Assembly: GCF_003977665.1 (NCBI RefSeq)
Contig: NZ_RYYV01000006.1
Coordinates: forward strand, 1 to 64,000
DNA from: Dyella choica
GTDB lineage: Bacteria > Pseudomonadota > Gammaproteobacteria > Xanthomonadales > Rhodanobacteraceae
DNA length: 64,000 nt
Direction of reading: 5' to 3'
Shown here: positions 50,717-59,930 of the stretch, one piece after another
Numbering within the stretch: position 1 is the first letter of the stretch
Layout of the letters: each line of letters starts with the position of its first letter
Translations under genes and position numbers: made by a program
Notes under the pieces: generated by a model
What the model was told of the DNA's origin: nothing
Seen by the model: the letters and a program-made list of their open reading frames with translations, nothing else
Databases searched by the model: none

Positions 50717-52075
50717 ATGTCTTACCCTGTCGATTCCATCGCCCCGCGCTACGAAGTTTCGGCGACCGACAACCAGGTCGATCAAACCAAGGTTGATACC
50801 GCGCTGCGCATGATCCGCCCGGATATGCCGATCAACCAGTCGCAGCTGGCCAATTTCATGCGCAATCCGAACCTGAACCAGGCCGAGCGCGACCAGATCA
50901 TCCAGACCCTGGCGCGAGAGAACGGCCAGCAGGTCCGTTTCTTTGCCAATGACGCGGTGCGCTCCGCTGCCGGCGATCAAGCCTCGCTTGAGACCGACCA
51001 GCAGACCATTGCCGATGCCGTGCAACAGGCGTACAGCGATGGTGCGATCGATAAGGACGATTTGCTGCACATCGCCGATGCCAATGGCGCGGGAAACGGC
51101 GGGCAGCGCTTCATGGCCATTCTGCAGTGGGGCACCAGCACGCGTGAGCCCAACGGAGTGTGCGAAGTGCTGGCCGACGAATTGTGGGCGCGCAATGGCA
51201 ACAGCGGCATGGATCGGGCGAGCGCAGCGATGTTCTTTACTTCCGATCCCAGCATGATGTCACGCAATCTGGCTACGCCCGATGCGCGTGCCCAGGCGTT
51301 CGAGGCCCTGGTCAGCCTCAGCGACAAAAACCCCTACAGCAAGCTGCCGGACACTCCGACCGCTACGGCGTGGCGCGACCAGGCCCTGGTCGCCGAGGGT
51401 AGATTGTTTACCGGCTATGGACAGGAACTGGTTGATCGATACACGGGTGTCGGTGCCGACGGCACGCCGATGCACACCGATGTGTTGGCCAAATTCATGA
51501 GTCAGACAGTGCTCAATCCAGACGCCAAGGGACTCTGGCTCGACCGCTCGCGCGACCTTGTGCCAGCTATCCGCACCACCATGAACCGTGCCGAGCAAAC
51601 CTTTACTGATCGTGCGCAACAACCTGGAGTCAGTACGCAGGACCAGGAGCGCGCCATGCAGCAGCTCGGCCGCTTCACCTCAGCCGTCTCCGGCGCTACC
51701 GCCATGGCATTGACCCAATACGACGCTGAGATCAACGCCAGCCAGGCCTCCAAGAAAGACTTTACCGACATGGTCAGCAAGATTGTCGGCATAACTCCGC
51801 TCGGACCGATCGTCGGCAAGATTCCCCTGGGCGAAGGCGATCAGCTGGTCCAAAATCTGGCCGGGGCACTGTACGACGCCCTGACCCAGAATCCCGATCG
51901 CCCCAGTATCGCAATGGCTCGCACGCTCTACGACTATGGCGCCGCGCAAGCCGAATCCCTGAGCAATCAGGTCCACAGCGAGGACCCAAGGATGGCCTTC
52001 GACTCCGCCTACTCGGCCGAATTGCTCAACCTGCAGCAGAGCCTCAACGTAAATCTCGGCGGGCACGCGAGTTAG
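50717..52075 (+). CDS. orphan soluble protein (452 aa), possible secreted effector
   Basis: Starts MSYPVDSIAPRYEVSATDNQ with no signal peptide or membrane helix; largely helical and Asp/Ala/Gln-rich, with an EF-hand-like stretch SDGAIDKDDLLHIAD. I do not recognise a domain. The disordered start and helical body recall effector or toxin N-terminal regions, but no T3SS, T4SS (XVIPCD) or T6SS signature was found. ATG at 50717 is preceded by a strong AGGAGG. Monocistronic. Confidence 0.7.
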   Translation: MSYPVDSIAPRYEVSATDNQVDQTKVDTALRMIRPDMPINQSQLANFMRNPNLNQAERDQIIQTLARENGQQVRFFANDAVRSAAGDQASLETDQQTIADAVQQAYSDGAIDKDDLLHIADANGAGNGGQRFMAILQWGTSTREPNGVCEVLADELWARNGNSGMDRASAAMFFTSDPSMMSRNLATPDARAQAFEALVSLSDKNPYSKLPDTPTATAWRDQALVAEGRLFTGYGQELVDRYTGVGADGTPMHTDVLAKFMSQTVLNPDAKGLWLDRSRDLVPAIRTTMNRAEQTFTDRAQQPGVSTQDQERAMQQLGRFTSAVSGATAMALTQYDAEINASQASKKDFTDMVSKIVGITPLGPIVGKIPLGEGDQLVQNLAGALYDALTQNPDRPSIAMARTLYDYGAAQAESLSNQVHSEDPRMAFDSAYSAELLNLQQSLNVNLGGHAS

Positions 52076-52188
52076 CCCTGAGCAAACAGGGGCGCGTTGA
52101 CATCACGAGGCACCCGGATAGAAAGCCTGGGTGCCTGCTTCTCTTCATTCATCAACGCGACGACTTGAATACGCGCGCACTTCAAGCG

Positions 52189-52584
52189 TCAGAAATCCGC
52201 TTTCCCGAAGCGCGCAATGCCCTGGTTCTTACCTGGCGGGTCCAGCGTTGTCAGGTCGAGTTCCAGCGGTTCTCCAATCCAATGACCCAAGGTCGTGTGA
52301 TCAGCGAGGTCGTCATCGGTAAGCGGATGAACCAGCGCCCTGAATCCCGATGCCTTGATGAAGTCGAGAATGGCTGGCAGCGCCGCTTTCAGGAAATGAA
52401 TTTCAAACTGCGGGATGGGATGCGGTCCCGCCTTGCGGTCCGTAAGCTGGCCGACGAACAGCAGCGCAGGAATTTTTTTCGACGCCATGAAATCGCGCAG
52501 GAGCGTCTGCGCCGTAGCGGCCAGGTCCCGTTGCGACGGTTCGTAATAGATATGCGCGTGGTACGGCGCGCTGTCGTCGCTCAT
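52189..52584 (-). CDS. DOPA 4,5-dioxygenase family protein
   Basis: A 131-aa protein of the small DOPA 4,5-dioxygenase family, with YHAHIYYEPSQRDLAATAQT at the start, then GPHPIPQFEIHFLKAALPAI and VHPLTDDDLADHTTLGHWIG. Conserved His residues would bind iron. ATG at 52584 follows AGAGGAG. Divergent from a LysR gene, its probable regulator; related to aromatic ring opening or an unknown detoxification. Confidence 0.85.
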   Translation of the reverse strand: MSDDSAPYHAHIYYEPSQRDLAATAQTLLRDFMASKKIPALLFVGQLTDRKAGPHPIPQFEIHFLKAALPAILDFIKASGFRALVHPLTDDDLADHTTLGHWIGEPLELDLTTLDPPGKNQGIARFGKADF

Positions 52585-52781
52585 GGCTTTTGCTCCTCTG
52601 TGGCTTTGCCGCTTGTAGAACTTCCCGAGATCAACGCAGGGTAGATCGAGATGAAAGCTTGGCACAGTGAGTCCCTGGGATAGGCGCGCCCGGGGGAGGG
52701 CAGCGCACGATGGTGCGCGACTTGGCCTGGTTGATAAACATGAGATAACTTGACCCATTCCGAACCTATGGGTTGGTAATC

Positions 52782-53669
52782 ATGAACAAGCTGGCCGGCA
52801 TGGAAATGTTCGTCCGCGTGGTCGAAAGCGGCAGTTTCGCCGCTGCCGCGGAGGCAAGCCGGGTCTCGGCAACGATGGTCGCCAAGCATATCAACGACAT
52901 CGAGCAAAGGCTGGGAGCGCGGCTGCTCCATCGCACCACGCGACGCCAGCAGCTTTCGGACGTGGGGCGGCTGTACTACGAGCGCTGCAAGCAAGTGCTT
53001 GCGGACGTTGAACTCGCCGAAGCCAGTGCATTGGAACTGCATGCGACCCCGCGCGGCCAACTGCGCGTGATTGCTCCGGTCAGCTTCGGCAGTCACATCC
53101 TCGTGCCGGTGCTGAGTGACTACATGGCCCAATATCCGGACATCAGCATCGAACTCACCCTGGACAATCGCCGCCCCCAGTTCGTCGACGGGGGCTTTGA
53201 GCTGGGCATCCACATCGGTGAAATCAACGAGCCCGGGATTGTCGCGCGCCCGTTGCGCCCTTATCGTCGCCTGCTCGCAGCATCGGCCAGCTATCTGGAT
53301 CGTCATGGCCAGCCCGAGCACCCGCAGCAATTGAGTGCCCATGACTGTCTTGGTCCCTCGTATTGGCGACGATTTGACCAATGGCTGTTCGTTGGGCCGA
53401 ATGGCGCCACCTGTCAGGTCACGGTGCGAAGTCGCTTCACCGCCAATCAGGGCAACGCGCTGCGCATCGCTGCATTGAGTGGTGCCGGCATCGTGCTGCA
53501 ACCCGAAGCCGTACTGGCTGATGATCTCGACGCTGGCCGGCTGCTCCCCGTACTGCCCGAATGGTCGCTGTTACCCTCGCCGATGTATCTGATCTACGCG
53601 CAAGATGCACGCCCAACGGCCAAGCTCCGCAGCGCGATCGATTTTCTGCTGGCCCGATTGGACGCCTAG
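52782..53669 (+). CDS. LysR-family transcriptional regulator
   Basis: A 295-aa regulator: LysR helix-turn-helix (FVRVVESGSFAAAAEASRVS; ATMVAKHINDIEQRLGARLL) plus substrate-binding domain. ATG at 52782. Divergent from the DOPA-dioxygenase gene (198-bp gap), a classical LysR-target arrangement. Confidence 0.93.
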   Translation: MNKLAGMEMFVRVVESGSFAAAAEASRVSATMVAKHINDIEQRLGARLLHRTTRRQQLSDVGRLYYERCKQVLADVELAEASALELHATPRGQLRVIAPVSFGSHILVPVLSDYMAQYPDISIELTLDNRRPQFVDGGFELGIHIGEINEPGIVARPLRPYRRLLAASASYLDRHGQPEHPQQLSAHDCLGPSYWRRFDQWLFVGPNGATCQVTVRSRFTANQGNALRIAALSGAGIVLQPEAVLADDLDAGRLLPVLPEWSLLPSPMYLIYAQDARPTAKLRSAIDFLLARLDA

Positions 53670-53701
53670 CGTCCGCCAATATTTTCGATGGCGCGTAGCG
53701 C

Positions 53702-53769
53702 GTAGGCTGGGATGGCAATCCCAGCACCGGGATGCCGCGTGCAAAGCTGGGATTAGCATCCCAGCCTAC
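53702..53769. repeat. REP/BIME-like double hairpin, copy 6
   Basis: GTAGGCTGGGATGGCAATCC ... GGGATTAGCATCCCAG, ending CCTAC. Located 32 bp after the LysR stop. Confidence 0.85.
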
Positions 53770-53863
53770 GTTGTTTTCGATGGAAGGCGGCCGACAGCAG
53801 GCAGGCTGGGAGCAGCTACGTATTTATGAGAGGCTGTCGCGGCTGACAGCCCAGGAATCTTCG

Positions 53864-54505
53864 ATGAACGACAACGCCGTGCAAACTGAATTGCTTCGAC
53901 TCTTTGAGCGCCACGGCGTGGAGCTGGAACGGGACGAAGAATGGCTCACCACGGATGGGGATTTCCCCGCCGTGCGCGGCAGCTGGCATGAGGGCGCAGA
54001 AGGCTCGCCGGGTCGGTTGGACGTGGATGTGGTAATCAGCGAAGAGCGCCACATCGAGGAGAGCTTCGCCGGCCATGGCCGGGGTGACGCCAGTGCACGG
54101 GATGCATTGAAGGCGTTTGAACGTGACGTCTTGCATGTGCTGTTGGCGGCATGCTGGTATGTCACCGACGATCGGCGCATTCAACTGCAAAGCTGGGAGC
54201 TGGGCATGCGCAGCTGGGACGTATTTGCCAGCCCGCTAAGCTTCACCCGTGACGATGTGGCTGCGCCCGAAGGCTTGTTGCCGGGGCTGCACTCTGCGCT
54301 GCAGAGCGAATCGCTCAGTGGCGAATTGCACTGGATACGCCTGTTCCATCGCCGTGCCGATGACGGCTCCGTGGTCAATGAGGCGCTGCTGGACAACCAG
54401 CCATGGCCGGCTGGCGATCGCCTGCTGGGCCAGTTGGCCTGGCCGTCGACGGAGAAGGGGTATAGCGCGCGTTGCTTTATCGCGTTGGATATTCGCGATT
54501 ATTGA
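53864..54505 (+). CDS. hypothetical soluble protein (213 aa)
   Basis: DGDFPAVRGSWHEGAEGSPG, LDVDVVISEERHIEESFAGH, FASPLSFTRDD and ELHWIRLFHRRADDGSVVNE read as an alpha/beta protein. It might belong to the DUF6348 family, but I am not sure. ATG at 53864 has AGGA 8 bp upstream. A MITE fragment follows. Confidence 0.7.
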   Translation: MNDNAVQTELLRLFERHGVELERDEEWLTTDGDFPAVRGSWHEGAEGSPGRLDVDVVISEERHIEESFAGHGRGDASARDALKAFERDVLHVLLAACWYVTDDRRIQLQSWELGMRSWDVFASPLSFTRDDVAAPEGLLPGLHSALQSESLSGELHWIRLFHRRADDGSVVNEALLDNQPWPAGDRLLGQLAWPSTEKGYSARCFIALDIRDY

Positions 54506-54531
54506 CGTAAGGCAACTACGCATTTGCTCGT

Positions 54532-54645
54532 CATTTCGGCGAAGGCCGGAATGACGATTCGTTCTGAAATGGCATGCCTGAAATGCCGATTTTTTGCGGG
54601 ACACAAGCCAAAAAAATTGGGGTTACCTGAGGGTCAGAGCCTGGC
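54532..54645. repeat. MITE-like element, right-end fragment (copy C)
   Basis: CGTCATTTCGGCGAAGGCCG, GGAATGACGATTCGTTCTGA and the right end AAAAAAATTGGGGTTACCTG match copy A and B internal words and right end. No matching left terminal repeat was found, so the element appears truncated. Confidence 0.55.
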
Positions 54646-54774
54646 ACCCAAAAGGTCTGACACCTGTCACTAGCTACAGAAATGCCTGCATTCATAATTG
54701 CGATCGGTGTCGGGGTGTCACCGCAAGCACGATATGTGCATTGTTTGCTCTTACCTAAAGACGGGGACGGGAAA

Positions 54775-55299
54775 ATGGGTTACCGGGGCGCGATTATCAT
54801 GAGTATTTTCGGGACCATCTTCATGATGGTTGCCGTCGGTTTGCTGACAACTTCACACAGCGCTCTCCTTATTCTGCCGGTCTTGGTACTAGCTGCATTT
54901 CTTGCCAATCTTTTTCGAGTTCGCCGCAGCCTGTCTGCGATCCGTCAACGCACCGAACAGGCTGGCAAAGTAGTTATGTGGAGCACCATTGGAGAAGGGG
55001 TCGGCATCCCGGTAGCGATAAACGTGGTTAAAAACTTCGGCCATCCAGAGTGGGTGCTTCCTGCCATTGCCTTGGTCGTCGGCCTGCATTTCATCCCGAT
55101 GGCTTTTGCCATCCCATTCAAGGCGTTCTACGCACTCGGTGCGGTCCTGGTGGCGGGATCGATCATCGGCATGATGCTCCCTCAGCCAATCGGCGCGGCA
55201 CTCTCAGGTCTTATTGCTGGGGCCGGACTGTGGGTGGCCTCTGTGCTTGCTACACGTAGAGAACTGAATTGGGCGTCAGCAGCCCAATCCACCGGTTGA
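54775..55299 (+). CDS. membrane protein (174 aa)
   Basis: Five hydrophobic segments (AIIMSIFGTIFMMVAVGLL; ALLILPVLVLAAFLANLFRV; WVLPAIALVVGLHFIPMAFA; ALGAVLVAGSIIGMMLP; GAALSGLIAGAGLWVASVLA). No family recognised. I take the ATG at 54775 after a GGGGACGGG stretch; a start at 54682 is not needed. Confidence 0.65.
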   Translation: MGYRGAIIMSIFGTIFMMVAVGLLTTSHSALLILPVLVLAAFLANLFRVRRSLSAIRQRTEQAGKVVMWSTIGEGVGIPVAINVVKNFGHPEWVLPAIALVVGLHFIPMAFAIPFKAFYALGAVLVAGSIIGMMLPQPIGAALSGLIAGAGLWVASVLATRRELNWASAAQSTG

Positions 55300-55362
55300 T
55301 TTGATACCCGATAAATACGCTGGCGCCGTCCCTTCGGGGCATCCGCCAGTTCGTGCAACCAC

Positions 55363-56886
55363 TCACCCAAAATCCGGGCCGTGCTTCCAGAGCTCGCTCA
55401 ATGACTTGCGCGTAGGGCCGCACACAAAGATATCGGGGTGATACTGGCTTTCCTCATTGACCACACCCAAAGCGTTGGCCGTGTGGCCGGCAAGGCGGCA
55501 GTCGGTGAAAAGCTCGTCGGCGGCCTCGTGCGAATTTCCCAGCACGATATAGGTGGTGGGTGGCGTTTGTGGATAGCCGCGCAGCCACCCTGAGTTGACA
55601 GTGGTGATGGGTGCAGGCAGGTGATACTGCTGGCCGAGCAAGGCGATAGCGCCGTATTCGCCATAGTTGCCCACGGCGATGCGAAGGTTGGCTTGTTGTT
55701 CGGCAGGCAAGGCGTCACGGATGGCGGCCACTTGCGCGACGAGTTCGTTCCAGCCGATTTCTTCGCGGAGATCGCCGTTGTTTTGGAGCACGAAATCCCG
55801 CAACGGACCGCTTGACGCGATGGGTACGATGCGAAGCGTTGCATAGAAGCCGATGGCGAAGACACCGGCAAATACCAGGGTGGCTATCCCAACACGCCAT
55901 GCGGGACGCAAGCTGCGCAACCATTGCTCGCCCACCACGGATCCCATGGCCAAAAGCATAGGGTAAGCGCCGCAGGTGTAATAGCCGCGCCCCTTGGCAA
56001 ACAGGAACAGCAGCAGCGGCACCACATACATCCAGGCAAGCATGCGATAGCGGCGGTTCTTGAAATAGGCGAACAACCCCGCCAGCCACACAGGCGCGGC
56101 GAACAGGTTGGCATTCAACAGGAACTGATCGCGCAGGAAGCCATCCGCACGCCCCTGATGTACGTCGCGCGCATGGATGCTCTGCAGGAAATGGTAGGAA
56201 ACGAAGTCGTGCCGGATGAGCCAGGCGAGGTTGGGGGCGAAGATAAGTAGCGCGACTGCACCACCGGCCCAGAACCAGCCATTGGCGACATATCGCCGTG
56301 CGTCGGTGAGCAACGCCCCCACCAGTACGCCGGCGAGCTCGAATGCGATCGAATATTTGGTCTCAAGACCAAGGCCGGCAAGCAGGCCGATCGCCAACCA
56401 CCAGCGCGGCTCATCGTCACGCAGCAGGCGAATCACACACCAGGCGATAAGCACCCACCACAACAGATCGAAGGAGGAATACTGGAATTCGGTCGCCTCG
56501 AACATCGGCAATGGCGACAGCGCAACTGCGATGGCCGCAAGGGTCTGCGCCAGTCGCCCGCCCCCCAGGTCGCGAGCCATAAGGCCGCCGGCAAGTATCA
56601 CCAGGACCTGCGCGAGCACTGAAAACAGTCGCAGCCCGACGAGTGACAAGCCGAACATCCCGAGGCCCAGGTGCTCCAGTGCCGCGGTCAAGGGAGGATA
56701 AGGCACAAAGCCCCAATCCAGATGCTGCGCATCGCTCAGGAATTGCCATTCGTCGCGATGAAAGCCGTATTGCCCGTTGGTCAACATGTGGGCTGTGCCG
56801 AAGAGCGCGGCAATGACGAGCACCGGCATAGCACTCCCCGGGCGCCGTGGCATGGTGCGTTGAACTGGAATACCGGTCGCGGTCAT
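55363..56886 (-). CDS. GT39-family (ArnT/PMT-like) membrane glycosyltransferase
   Basis: A 507-aa protein with about 11 transmembrane segments and the GT39-like first-loop acid motif YGFHRDEWQFLSDAQHLDWG, then FVPYPPLTAALEHLGLGMFG. It would transfer a sugar from a polyprenyl phosphate to an acceptor on the periplasmic side. ATG at 56886. No other glycan genes adjoin it. Family call is fair; acceptor unknown. Confidence 0.85.
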   Translation of the reverse strand: MTATGIPVQRTMPRRPGSAMPVLVIAALFGTAHMLTNGQYGFHRDEWQFLSDAQHLDWGFVPYPPLTAALEHLGLGMFGLSLVGLRLFSVLAQVLVILAGGLMARDLGGGRLAQTLAAIAVALSPLPMFEATEFQYSSFDLLWWVLIAWCVIRLLRDDEPRWWLAIGLLAGLGLETKYSIAFELAGVLVGALLTDARRYVANGWFWAGGAVALLIFAPNLAWLIRHDFVSYHFLQSIHARDVHQGRADGFLRDQFLLNANLFAAPVWLAGLFAYFKNRRYRMLAWMYVVPLLLFLFAKGRGYYTCGAYPMLLAMGSVVGEQWLRSLRPAWRVGIATLVFAGVFAIGFYATLRIVPIASSGPLRDFVLQNNGDLREEIGWNELVAQVAAIRDALPAEQQANLRIAVGNYGEYGAIALLGQQYHLPAPITTVNSGWLRGYPQTPPTTYIVLGNSHEAADELFTDCRLAGHTANALGVVNEESQYHPDIFVCGPTRKSLSELWKHGPDFG

Positions 56887-57022
56887 GGTTGCATCCCTGA
56901 AACAGGCCGACTGTTCGCCCGATCCCTGTCTGGCTTTCCGGGCGGTGATTCGTGTACCTCCCTAAGATAGCCAATGCCCGCGTCCGACTGCCAGCCGCGT
57001 CAAGGCAACTCTTTCGGGCGGC

Positions 57023-57937
57023 CTACGCGGAGGCGTCCAGTCCCAGGCTCTCTCGCAAGCGCGGTGCGGCAAAATCGATAAAGCTGCGCATCTTGAGTGG
57101 CATTTGGCCACGCAAGGCATGCAGCAGGTTGACGGGTACGGGCTCCGGCTCATAGTGCTGAAGAACGATTTGCAGAGTGCCATCCTGCACCGCGTCGGCC
57201 ACCTGATATTGCAACAGGCGAGCGACACCCACACCGCGGATCGCTGCCTGCACCGCTGCTTCCGGTGTCGTTACGGCGAGTCGCGGAAGAATCGGAACAT
57301 CATGCATGGCCTGTGACCTTGGCATACGGAAGCGCCAGGACGGTACCGGCATAGGCGTGATGACAGCCACACAGGGATACTTCAAGAGGTCGTCCGGCTG
57401 CTTGGGGACGCCGTGACCGGCGAGGAGTTTTGGGCTGGCGCAGGTCACCGTCCTCATCGAGCCCACCTGGGTGGCCACCATGGAGCTGTCCGGCAGCTTG
57501 CCGATGCGTACGGCCATGTCCACTTGGTCTTCGATCAGATCGACATTGCGATCCGTCAGGATCAGGCGAAGGTTGATCTGCGGATAGAGGGCAAGGAAGT
57601 CGATCACCACCGGCAAGACATGCAGACGACCGAAGAAGACCGGCGCGGTCACGACCAGTTCGCCTTTGGGCGTGGTGAATTCGCCCGTCGCCTCGCGCTC
57701 CGCGCCCTCCACCTCCTCAAGGATGCGCCGCGCCGCCGTTACGTAGTTAGCCCCCGCGTCAGTCAACGTAAGTTTGCGGGTCGTGCGGACGAGTAGCCGA
57801 GTACCCAAGTGCGCTTCAAGGTCGGAAATCTTGCGGCTGAGCGTGGCCAGGGGAACCCGCAGAGCCCTTGCCGCCGCGGAAAAACTGCCGTGATCGGCGA
57901 TGGCTACCAGCATCGACATGGCTTCGAGGCGGTCCAC
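57023..57937 (-). CDS. LysR-family transcriptional regulator
   Basis: A 304-aa regulator: helix-turn-helix LVAIADHGSFSAAARALRVP, LATLSRKISDLEAHLG, and substrate-binding domain. GTG start at 57937 (MDRLEAMSMLV). Divergent from the AhpD-like/PNPOx/DUF1348 gene set, which it probably controls. Confidence 0.93.
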   Translation of the reverse strand: MDRLEAMSMLVAIADHGSFSAAARALRVPLATLSRKISDLEAHLGTRLLVRTTRKLTLTDAGANYVTAARRILEEVEGAEREATGEFTTPKGELVVTAPVFFGRLHVLPVVIDFLALYPQINLRLILTDRNVDLIEDQVDMAVRIGKLPDSSMVATQVGSMRTVTCASPKLLAGHGVPKQPDDLLKYPCVAVITPMPVPSWRFRMPRSQAMHDVPILPRLAVTTPEAAVQAAIRGVGVARLLQYQVADAVQDGTLQIVLQHYEPEPVPVNLLHALRGQMPLKMRSFIDFAAPRLRESLGLDASA

Positions 57938-58056
57938 GGATTATTCCAGATTTTGCAAGGGATATTCCCGATACTGTCTGATTATCTTATCGAATGGAAA
58001 AGCGCAACATGCCTCCCAGTCAAGGCCACGCGGGCCGTCAAACTGAGGAGTTCGCC

Positions 58057-58602
58057 ATGTCTCGCTTTCCCATCCCCACCGTTGATGCGGCTCCGGCAGC
58101 GTCCAAGCCGATCCTGGATGCCGTGCACAAACAACTGGGCGTTGTGCCCAACCTGTTCCGCCTGATCGGGACCAGTCCGGCCGCCCTGGGTGCGTTCACC
58201 AGCTTTCAAGGGGCCTTGTCCAAGACGCTGGACGTCAAGACGCGCGAGCGTATCGCGCTGACCGTCGCGCAAGTGAACGGCTGCGATTACTGCCTGTCGG
58301 CGCACAGCTATCTGGGTCTGAACCTGCCCAAGCTCAGCCCCGAAGAAATCGCGCTCAATCGCCAGGGCGCATCGAAGGACGACAAAGCCAATGCGGCGGT
58401 GGGCTTCGCGTCGAAGGTAGCTTCGCAGCGTGGTCATGTCGAAGAAGCGGATATCGCTGCCGTGCGCGCCGCGGGATTCAGTGATGCGCAGATCGTGGAG
58501 ATCGTCGCCATGGTCGCCGAGAACACCTTCACCAATTACCTCAACGAAGTCGCCAAGACCGACATCGATTTCCCGGTCGTGCTGGCCAAGGATGCCGCTT
58601 GA
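58057..58602 (+). CDS. AhpD-like carboxymuconolactone decarboxylase family protein
   Basis: A 181-aa helical protein with the AhpD redox motif in NGCDYCLSAHSYLG (CxxC...H), typical of peroxidase-related members. ATG at 58057 with TGAGGAG 7 bp upstream. First of three genes; probably reduces peroxides. Confidence 0.9.
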   Translation: MSRFPIPTVDAAPAASKPILDAVHKQLGVVPNLFRLIGTSPAALGAFTSFQGALSKTLDVKTRERIALTVAQVNGCDYCLSAHSYLGLNLPKLSPEEIALNRQGASKDDKANAAVGFASKVASQRGHVEEADIAAVRAAGFSDAQIVEIVAMVAENTFTNYLNEVAKTDIDFPVVLAKDAA

Positions 58603-58661
58603 TGGACCTGGGCCGAGGGCGCGATGGCGCCCCGGCCCGGCTTCCCCGTGGGAGAGTGGCC

Positions 58662-59291
58662 ATGTCGTATGGATTCCTGGATATTGCGATGACGCCGAGC
58701 GTCCGTGCCGTGCAGGCCGAGATGGGGGCCGATCGCTTCTGGGCGGATTTCAAGGGCCACCGGGAATTCGATCGGTTCACCGAGGACGAAGCCGCCTTCA
58801 TCGCGGACCGGGACAGCTTCTATATCGCATCGGTTTCAGAGACCGGTTGGCCCTACGTCCAACATCGCGGCGGTCCACGCGGCTTCCTCAAGCTTGTCGA
58901 CGACCGGACCCTGGCGTTCGCCGACTACCGTGGAAACCGGCAATACATCAGCGCAGGTAATTTCGCCGCCAACGATCGCGCGTGCCTGTTCCTGATGGAC
59001 TATCCGCGGCGGGCGCGATTGAAGATCTACGCCCACGTCGAGAAGTTGGCGCTCGACGCCGATTCCGCACTGACCGAGCTGGTCACGGACGTCGCTTACA
59101 AAGCGAAGCTTGAGCGGATCTTCCGGCTGCGACTGAAGAGCTTCGACTGGAACTGTCAGCAACACATCACCCCGCGCTTTACCGAATCGGAGATCGCTGC
59201 GGTGATCCACCCGTTGCGGAAGCGCCTTGCCCAACTGGAGTCGGAAAACATCGCCCTGCGCGCCCGGCTCGAAGCCCCTGGAGAAATATGA
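58662..59291 (+). CDS. pyridoxamine 5'-phosphate oxidase-family (PNPOx-like) protein
   Basis: A 209-aa flavin-binding split-barrel protein: [60 protein letters not shown], and C-terminal [21 protein letters not shown] at 58662 after GGGAGAG. Overlaps the DUF1348 start by 4 bp (ATGA). Confidence 0.88.
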   Translation: MSYGFLDIAMTPSVRAVQAEMGADRFWADFKGHREFDRFTEDEAAFIADRDSFYIASVSETGWPYVQHRGGPRGFLKLVDDRTLAFADYRGNRQYISAGNFAANDRACLFLMDYPRRARLKIYAHVEKLALDADSALTELVTDVAYKAKLERIFRLRLKSFDWNCQQHITPRFTESEIAAVIHPLRKRLAQLESENIALRARLEAPGEI

Positions 59292-59761
59292 TGGACACCG
59301 CAAGACCGCCTGTGCCGCCGTTTACGCTAGAGACTGCCGTTGAGAAAGTGCGTCTTGCGGAGGACGGGTGGAACAGTCGCAACCCCGAGAAGGTAGCGCT
59401 GGCGTACACGGTCGATAGTCAGTGGCGCAATCGCGCCGAATTCGTAACCGGCCGCGTAGCCATCATCGCGTTCCTGAGCCGAAAATGGCAGCGCGAAATG
59501 GATCATCGGCTCATCAAGGAGCTGTGGGCGTTCCGCGAAAACTGTATCGCCGTGCGCTTCGCTTACGAGTGGCACGACGACAGCGGCAACTGGTTCCGCT
59601 CCTACGGGAACGAGAACTGGGAGTTCGGCGAGGACGGCCTCATGCGCAAGCGTTACGCCTGCATCAATGATGCGCCTTTGCGCGAAGCGGATCGACGTTT
59701 CCACTGGCCGCAGGGCCGGCGGCCGGATGACCACGCTGGCCTGAGCGACCTCGGGTTATAA
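59288..59761 (+). CDS. DUF1348 (NTF2-like) family protein
   Basis: A 157-aa protein with the DUF1348 pattern: [75 protein letters not shown]. Translationally coupled to the PNPOx gene by ATGA. Role unknown, probably redox- or detoxification-linked with its neighbours. Confidence 0.9.
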   Translation: MMDTARPPVPPFTLETAVEKVRLAEDGWNSRNPEKVALAYTVDSQWRNRAEFVTGRVAIIAFLSRKWQREMDHRLIKELWAFRENCIAVRFAYEWHDDSGNWFRSYGNENWEFGEDGLMRKRYACINDAPLREADRRFHWPQGRRPDDHAGLSDLGL

Positions 59762-59930
59762 GCCGGGCGCCAGATACATCATTGCAACTACAGCAACAAC
59801 CAGCACGATCTGCCGAACGCGCCGATGCGCTTCCGACCCAAAAGCGGACACTGGCAGCAAGGCAAGATTGGCTATCCCTCCCGATCACGAAGGTTTTCCG
59901 GCAGAATCCCTTTTACCAAGGGGAGGGCAC

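Noticed and set aside
7356-53769. CRISPR array reading of the repeated GTAGGCTGGG units
   Set aside because: The units are kilobases apart, each has two internal hairpins and there are no regular spacers or cas genes.
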